Shown one piece after another: positions 53,201 through 62,200 of a stretch of DNA of 64,000 nt (positions within the stretch are counted from its first letter, which is position 1; every line of letters begins with the position of its first letter). The stretch is from assembly GCA_031761405.1 (NCBI GenBank), contig JASEVX010000003.1, positions 144,142,350-144,206,349 of the forward strand. Reading direction: 5' to 3'. The position numbers and the translations under genes were made by a program. This stretch comes from Serripes groenlandicus (taxonomy: Eukaryota; Mollusca; Bivalvia; Cardiida; Cardiidae). The notes under the pieces are model-generated. The model had not been told where the DNA came from. It made no database searches and saw nothing but the letters and a program-made list of their open reading frames with translations.

Positions 53201-56200
53201 TGGAATGTTTTGAGAGATTTTGACAGATATTTGAGGGGGAGACATCTGTTTTTTCAAAAACAATTCTAGTTTATATTAAATTTCAATTTTTAAATGAAAT
53301 AGGACCAAATAATGACTAGGCTCTTTTAAATTGGGACATTTTCTTTTATTTCAATATCTTCACAGGGGTGTAGAAATGGGCCGGGAGCTGGTAAAATTAC
53401 CCGGTAACTTCAGCATCTTCACCCGGCTATTTTCCCCGCAGCAACGAAAATAAAATCTGTTAATTTTTGCCGATTGGGAAAGTGGCATTCAGAAATCTAT
53501 TCCAAGATAAATACCACATGTTATCGCGTCAATAGTTTATTAAAACATGTCCAGTTTAAGCTTCAGAATTCGCGATAGAGAGCAAGAGAGCAGATAACAA
53601 ATCCAATTCTGTAAACCGGATATGTTTACATAAAAGATGTGCACGCACTTATGGGTTATTCCCAATAGAGCTATTTATAACACCGATTACTGTCGGCGCC
53701 ATTCCACCGTTTATATAAGAGGCCGATCTTCATGATTTGAAAAAGCCATATTTGTTCACAATATTGTGAAATAAATTCACATAACAAACGATGAAATGTA
53801 CGCTTGCATTTGTGAATTTCCTTTTTATTGGGTAGATTGAACAATCGTTACTTTTCTGACACCCGCACCCTCAGTTTTATTCGGTTGTTTCGGTTTTTGT
53901 CCCTACGCGTCAAATGAGTCAATGCTTTCATTAAAACCTAGATTCTGATTGGATATGATTTTATTTACAGCCAATGATTATACGCCTTATGTAATGATTT
54001 CGGCTGATGTCAAAATTAACTACCCGGTTCTTATAATTCAAAACAAACCATGTCACGTAATTGAAAGTTCTACGTCAAGCGTTTAAAAAAGGCGTCCAAC
54101 ACATCACAGAAAACATTGCTTGATTATTTTCAATCTAAAAATGGTCTGGCTTCGGTTATCAATACGGAAACGACGTTGACCGTGGCGATGCTGGTGATTC
54201 GACAGAGCAAACCTTGTCTGAATCGGCCCATAATATTGACCCTGTTGATCATCCCATTTCTACCACAAATATTTCTTCGTATTTCGCCGAGACTAAGTGA
54301 CCAGTGTTCTCCCCAGGCCCTTATGGCGTATCGGGCCCGCTACAGCTTAAAAAAAATAACCATTTAGCGCTACGCCTTGAAATTGCCGCTACAGCTTAAT
54401 TCCCAAAGCGATACACCTTAAAAATACTGTGATATTGGGTAAAATCAAAAAATGAATTTAAGGGATAAGGGTTTAATTTCACACCGCTGACTGTTGGCAG
54501 AGATAAAGGGTTGTTGAATCCGTCCCAGTCCAGTACACAAGTATTATCAAACCACCATCGCTGCAGGCAATTCCCCTCCATCTTTAGATAAGAGTAGGTC
54601 ACGTGCCATCAGATTGACCCACTTCGATATTTAGGCCAATCACTATCGAGAATGCGTAGTATACCCCACCCACTCCCAGAATTGACAGTCGATCATGCCT
54701 TCATGCAAATAAATACTATTTTTCATTTCTTGCAGCTTAGGGAAAAATAATTTCAACAAACAACTTGACAACAAACTATGATATGATTAAAGAATGTCCC
54801 TATATTAATTTAAATGTTCAAAGATTGTGTTTTTGTTTACACGAATCCATAGGAAATTATTTTTTGATTGCCGATTTTTTGCCATAAAGATCTATCAAAT
54901 TCACAGTCAGCTGTCAAAAAAGACTTACCTATAAAACTAAATACTTTTTTTGTCCATTTTAGTTCATTTATTTTACCGAAGATAAAACAATAATGAAGAC
55001 TGAAGGAGAAAATACATATTGTAATGGGTTTTCGTGCATTTTCTTCTTTCTGAAAATCGGAAATGTCATTCAAGAAAGTATTACCTACACTCATTCTAAT
55101 TTGTTTGAAAATTGTCATTGTGAAAGTTTAGTGCACTAAATGTGTCTTGATAATACAATACAATATACTACATAATATTTTATTTACTGGTGTTTAAAAT
55201 GAAAGCACTGACAGACAATATCAGAAATTATTCCTGCACCCACAATGCATGTGGTTTGAGAACATGATATATGGGAATGTAATGAATCATGACCAAGTCA
55301 ATCTTTTTGATAAATTTGTTTATGCTGGATAGATTATGACACATGACTAAAGAAGATAGCATAATATATCTTATAAAATACCTACTGGTTTCAAAGTGTA
55401 ATGGTAGAAAATGAAACAATTATGAACATTATTGAGAAAGGAGCTTTTTGTGACAATTTGCTTCTTTTCCAATATTTTTTTTGAAACTCTATTTCATCAA
55501 TTTCTCACAATGTTTTGAAATAAGCAATAGTCCAATTGATCTTGAGGGGTCGTTCTTTCTTGTGAAATTCAGATAGAAATGTGTGTGTATTGTCAGTTTC
55601 CACCTTATCCACTCTTGAAGATTAAAATTTCCTTTCACCATTCCATCATTCAAAAAAATGAATACTCTTATATTTTATATTCATACACTGATTTGCTCAA
55701 GACTGCATTGGATTCCAAGTTAATTTCATTCTTTTATTTGCTCAGGAAATTGAATTTAGGGCTTTCTATTTCAAGTAAACCCAGGAGCTTCCGGGGGCTT
55801 TGCCCCCTGGTCCCCCACAAGGGCCCTGCCCTTGACCCGTAAGGGCGCCGAGCGGCCCCCCTCAACCCCCGGCAAAACCCACTACAGCTTCAAAATTGTC
55901 TGGGGAGAACCCTGAAGTCCCTAGAACCAGAACCAGGGAAGTTTCAACCCCAACCTCTGACCCATTTCCGACATCAAACTCTTCTGATTTTAATACTGAA
56001 GGTTACACAAATGGTTGAAAATAGTGAATATGTTCTATATACACTATTTTATTCAACTGTTCGGCCATAGGCCTTTCTTCATGTTATAGTTTACAAAGAT
56101 CGCACACTAGTATGTTATGTCCATCTTGAAAGTTTAAGAACATTTTGAAAACTACAAAATGCCCCTTTTACCCTAATTGGGGGAGGACCCCGCCTACTTT

Positions 56201-59200
56201 AGGGATATGCCCTGCTACTTAAATTCATTTCTACACCCCTGTCTTCACTTAAAGTTAATCGGTTGGAAGAAGCTTGTTGTTGTCTGTTTTACGTTGACCA
56301 TTTTGCCTGCACATACAATTTTTTATGTAATCGCGATTCCCAAACCCAAATCTCAATTTCTCGATAATGAGCTGTGCACTGATTGGCTGTTTACGTCATA
56401 ATGTGACTTACTGATCATGTGACCAGTTTGTACATTGATTATTGGCGTGTCGAAGTTGAACAATGCCTACTGATTGTTCAATCCGTATAATATATTTAGA
56501 ACAGTCGAGATGTGATGAAATAATCCGATATGTTTCCGATATAGATGGCCATCTACAAATGGTTGATTCAGCCGGATCGTATAGTTTCATAGTTGAAAGG
56601 CTTGAAGCCGAAAATTGAAAGGCAACAGAGAAATAGAGTAGAGTGTCTTATTTCTTCATGTTAATTTTACGTGCATGCTGATTATTTTATGTGTTTCACG
56701 CAACATTTTGCGTGAATGGGCATGCTGAGAGGCATCAGAAAATCGTCTGTATGTGGGAAAGGGTTAAGAGATGTTCGGCATTAGTGATGCTAATGCAGAG
56801 CTTAAAGGAACAACAGGTTGCTTGGTCTTTTCTGTTTAATTTTACCTAGTCCTTGAGGATTTCAATTTCTGCTTAGTCAGCAAATGTCATCCACTATGCT
56901 GGCTATCTACTTCAGAGGGCTTATTAAATGTGATGGCATTTATGGTTCATCGATAGCAAGAGAAATATCTGAATACTTTAGGAAACTAATGTTGTTTTGG
57001 AATTGGATAATTTCAAATAATATTATATTGTATTATTCAACATGTTTTTCAGGCATCTTAAAACAAGTTATTGGGAAGTGTGTAGAAGGAGCAACAGTGC
57101 TAAGTGTATGTGAATTTGGGGATGAACGATTGATTGAAGAAACTAACAAAGTATTCAAGAAAGACAAAGAAATAAAGAAAGGTAATCAAATTATATTTGG
57201 ACAGAGAACTTGATATTCCTTTTGTAACAGCTAATGTAAAGCCTTTCTAGCTTAGTTCTTAATCCTTTCCCACAAAGAGCAAATCTGCAGCAGGGAACTT
57301 TGAAAAAAACAACTACAAAAATATGGAAAATCTCAATAAGTGAACCTAATTTATTCTCCTTTGGCTTTGTTTTCAAAAATCATCTGCATGTGGGTAATGA
57401 TTATAAAAATAAGAAGAAATTATTGATTGAAGCTCAAATAAAAAAAATGTAATTTTCAAGAAAATTGACAAAAGTCATTGCAGTCAGAATTGTTTAACTT
57501 GAACCACTTTGATTAAATGTTTATGTTGAATGCAGCCACTGGCTGTGGAAACATATTGTTATGTAGAACTTGTAGAAGTAACTGTAAACCATGATTGTCC
57601 AAACACCAAAAGGTAGGTGATCTTTCAGTCAATTATTTAAAGCTTGGGTAATACCGTTGAGCAAGCATGTACTTATTGTAACAATCAATGAAACAATTAC
57701 AATGATTCAGATTGTTTGAAAAAATTGAACATCTCTGAGCTCTAGACAAGTGGCGCTTTGAATGTTCTAAAATCCTTATTTGACCCTCTAACAGTATGTT
57801 GTTGGTACTCAAAATAATTGTCTCAGTGAGATGATTCTTTTGTGTACGAACAACATATGGCTTACTTTAATAATAAGAGAGATATTCTTATTTCTGTACT
57901 CGATCAAACTATATAATTGCAATTATATTCCAGAAAGATTTAATGAATTTTTTTAACTAAGTTGTCTAACTCTTTTTATACGCCCGTTTTAAAAAAAAAA
58001 ACGGATCGTATTATAGTTTCACCTGCGGCGTGCGGGCGGTGTCCAGTATGTTGTCAGCTTAATAACTTTAGAAGCCTTTGTCCAATCATCACCTAATTTG
58101 GTCAGAATGTGTATTGGGATAATATCTTGGAAAAGTTCGATAACTAGCCATATCGCTTTAGTCAATCTAGAGTTATCGCCCTTTAATTATAGAAATTGCC
58201 CAAAATTGGTTTTGTCAGCTCAATAACTTTAGAAGCCTTTGTCCAATCATCACCAAATTTAGTCAGAATGTGAATTGGCATAATATCTCGGACAAGTTTG
58301 ATAACTAGCCATATCGCTTTAATCAATCAAGAGTTATCGCCCTTTTATTAAAGAAATTACCTAAAATTGGTCTTGTCAGCTCAATAACTTTAGAAGTCTT
58401 TGTCCAATCATCACCAAATTTATTCAGAATATTTATTGGCATAATATCTCAGACAAGTTCGATAACTAGCCATATCGCTTCAGTCAATCAAGAGTTATCG
58501 CCCCTTTTATTAAAGAAATTACCTAAAATTGGGATTGTCAGCTCAATAACTTTAGAAGCCTTTGTCCAATCTTCACCAAATTTGGTCAGAATGTGTATTG
58601 GCATAATATCTCTGACAAGTTCGATAACTAGCTATATCGCTTAAGTCAATCAAGAGTTATCGCCCTTTAATTATAGAAATTGCCTAAAATTGGTCTTGTC
58701 AGCCTAATAAGTAGTAATAACTTTAGAAGCCTTTGTCCAATCATCACCAAATTTGGTCAGAATGTGTATTGACATAATATCTTGGACAAGTTTGATCACT
58801 TACCACGTTATCTTAGTCACTACACACTTATGTCCCTCGAAATGGCCAAAACTGTACTAACAGTGTCTGCTCTCTAAATTTGCCTGATGTACAACCAATT
58901 ATCACTATACTTAATTGGTCTCAAAAAAACAGGATGGGCGTATTTTGTGACATTTGGCGATCTTGTTTCCCATAAATTTGGTTAACACTGTTCTAATATT
59001 CACTATGTTAAGAAAACGTTATAAAATGGTCTGATTTATGGTTTCATCCTAGGTTGAAGCCAAACACCAATTTCTTTCCTGGAAACATGAGTTCGACTTC
59101 ATCTGGGGGAAAAATGGCAAATCCAAACTTGAACTGTCATATGTCCTCCCAAGTGGAGTTCCGTAGAGGACAATAAGTCCTGCACTTTGTCCTTCCACCA

Positions 59201-62200
59201 AACCTGTGGACATATCTCCTATCCCATTGGGGATAGCATTAACTTGTAGGTGAAATATTAGAAATATCTAAAAATTAAAGTTAAATTTTGAACAGAGTAG
59301 AAATCATTGTGAGATAAAGAAAAAAATACTCGTTTTGAGCAAGATAACCTTTTCTTACAATTTGTACTCAAAATCGTCTGCTATGGAGGTTTCAAAATCA
59401 GTCATGTTGGTTAGACAACTGAGATTTTAATCCAATTTTGAATTCTGAGTAAAGAAATTGGCCAGAAGTGTTGTATAATTATTTTACATACATGTGTTAC
59501 TTTGTTTAATTGAAGGTATTGCATTTCCAACCTGTGTCTCGGTGAACAACTGTGTGTGTCACTTTTCTCCTCTCAAGAGTGATCCAGATATAACATTAAA
59601 GAATGGAGACATGGTCAAAATGTAAGAGCATTTCATCTATCTATTATGTATTGGCATGCACTTCCTTTTGAAATGTTCTGAAGGAAAATAACAGTTGGTG
59701 AATTAAAGAAAGCAACTTTATGGTTAACATATAAAGAACCTGCTGAAATTATTTTGTTTGGAGCCTGTTAAAGAGGTGTCCAAAGTAAAATTGTCCTTAA
59801 ACAAACAAAAATGGAAGATATATCCGGTAAGAAAGAATACATTGGTGTTTTTTTTTTTAGGAAATAGTGTTCAATTCTTGCTTTAACCCTTTCCCCCTTG
59901 CAGACGTCTTTTGATGCAATTGCAGCAGATGACTGATAAAAATAAGAGATTTTACATATTTTTTTACTTTGGTATTTTCAAAGTCATCTGCTACAGGTTT
60001 GTTGTATGTGGGAAAGGGTTAAATGGAAATTTACTTTTATATAATATATATAACTTATATAATACAGGACAGATAAGTATGGTCAATGGCCAGTATAATA
60101 AGTTCTGGATGTGACAGTGACTTCACTGACTTGGTCTTTGGAAACTACTCAATTTGATTATGTCTTTAAAAAAAATCTGTCTACTATCAATAAATGGGCA
60201 TGTTGTCACATATTTTCTTTTCCTTAATCATTCCCCACTTGCTGACTCATTTTGATGTATATGCAGCAATAGACTTTCATGCTTACCAACCCTACAGATT
60301 CAATCGTGAGTCTCACGATTTGAATGGGGTAACCTCACGTGAGGTAAAAACAATTTTCTTTTTTTTTTTAAACCATGAAGATATAAATGTACTGAAAGTT
60401 GCAACAACCATTTTGTAACATCCAATTCTAAACAAATTGTCACTACTTTAAGGCACTTTCTTTCAAAAAGTTCAAAAGAATGAGTGTCTGTCAACTAAAT
60501 AATTTCTCCCTGTAGTTGTCAATTTGATTAACAGATTCCATTGGTATCCAGTTTTTCATTCAAAAGTATGTCTAATTTAAATGTGGTTAAGATTTTTACT
60601 TTCTTGGATGCACTATGAAAAGTCATTGACACACCAGACAACTTGCTTGATTTGCAAAAAAAACACAATTAAAAGGTTTTATTAATATCAATGCATGCAT
60701 TTGAAAACATGCCAAAATAATACTTAAATGCTAACATACAGTTGAAAATATTCTGTTAAATAGAAATCATTCTCAAAATCGAGTCTTATTTTATTCTTTT
60801 CCTATAAATATTGAAAGTATCGTCTCCTGCATAGTTGTCTTAATTCCATTCTGTCGTGAAAATTTCTACTGTTAAATTCATCACGCTGAAAATCTCCCCC
60901 TTCAAACCCCAATCTCCCACTTTGAGATCATGAAACTCCCCCTTGAGAATGAGAAAAGGTTGGTATTAAAGCATGGACTTTAACCCTTTCCCTCATATAG
61001 TTGCTTTCTGACGCCACTGCAGCAGACGGCTTTTTGAAAACATAGTGACAAAAAAAGAAATGTTTTCCACTTTTAGTCATAGGTTATCCATTCAATTATA
61101 GAGATTTTCTATTTCTTGACAAAATATGTCCAAAGTCGTCTGCTGCAGAATTGTCGTATGAGGGAAAGGGTTAAAACATTGCGACATTGAAATGGAGAAA
61201 TTACTCATTATTTTTACCAATGTGGTTTAATGTGGTCTGCTTCAGATTTGTTGTATGTTGGAAAGGGTTAAAACTTGAACTTGAGGTTAAATTAAGATTA
61301 CTTTAATGTATGATTATCTTTATTTACAGTGACCTTGGAGCTCACATAGATGGCTTTATTGCTGTTGTGGCCCACACACTGGTCATTGGTGCTTCAGCTG
61401 TAAGTCGTCTTAAAGTACATATACTGTGTAAAATATATGATACAGTTGTATCTGGAGTAGTTTTGATGAGAAGGAAAGGGATTAATTGCTAATTTTTGTG
61501 AATTTCACCTTTTTACTTCAATGTGTTTAGAATATGTCTGTTGCAGAAGTGTCAATTCTCAGAATCAGGAAAAGGGTACATATCTTGAGTTTGAAAGCCA
61601 ATCGACTACCGTAGATAGAATTAAATAGCTTTAATGGGAATGACCATGTTTAAACATTAAACAGGCATAATAGCAGTGAACTAATTACTTCATCATTATA
61701 CCCCCGCAAACGTAGTTTGAAGGGGGTATACTGGAATCAGCCTGTCCGTCGGTCTGTCCGCAAAATCTGTTCCGTTGTACTCCTCCTTCAGTTTCTACCT
61801 GATTTACTTGATACTTGGCATAAATGTTAATCAGGAGTAGTAGATGTGCAAGATGCAAATTTCATGTCCCTGTGACCTTCACCTTGACCTCTGACCTTGA
61901 AATAGGTTTTTAGATCACCTGAGCCGAAGGCTCAAGGTGAGCTATTCTGATCACTTTTTGTCCGTCGTCCGTCCGGCGTTAACTTTTAGCTTTAAACATC
62001 ATCTCCTCCCAAACTCCAAGGACAATATCCGTGAAACATCACAGGACTGTTCCTCTGGTTGGCCTCTTTCAAAGTTGTTCAAAGATTTAAATTCCATTGA
62101 GAACTTTGGTTGCTGCGGCATCAGAAAGGGGGCAAAAGGTCCAAACTTTAAAAATCTTCTCCTCCGAATCTGCCTGTCAGATTCAAATATAATTTGGTAG

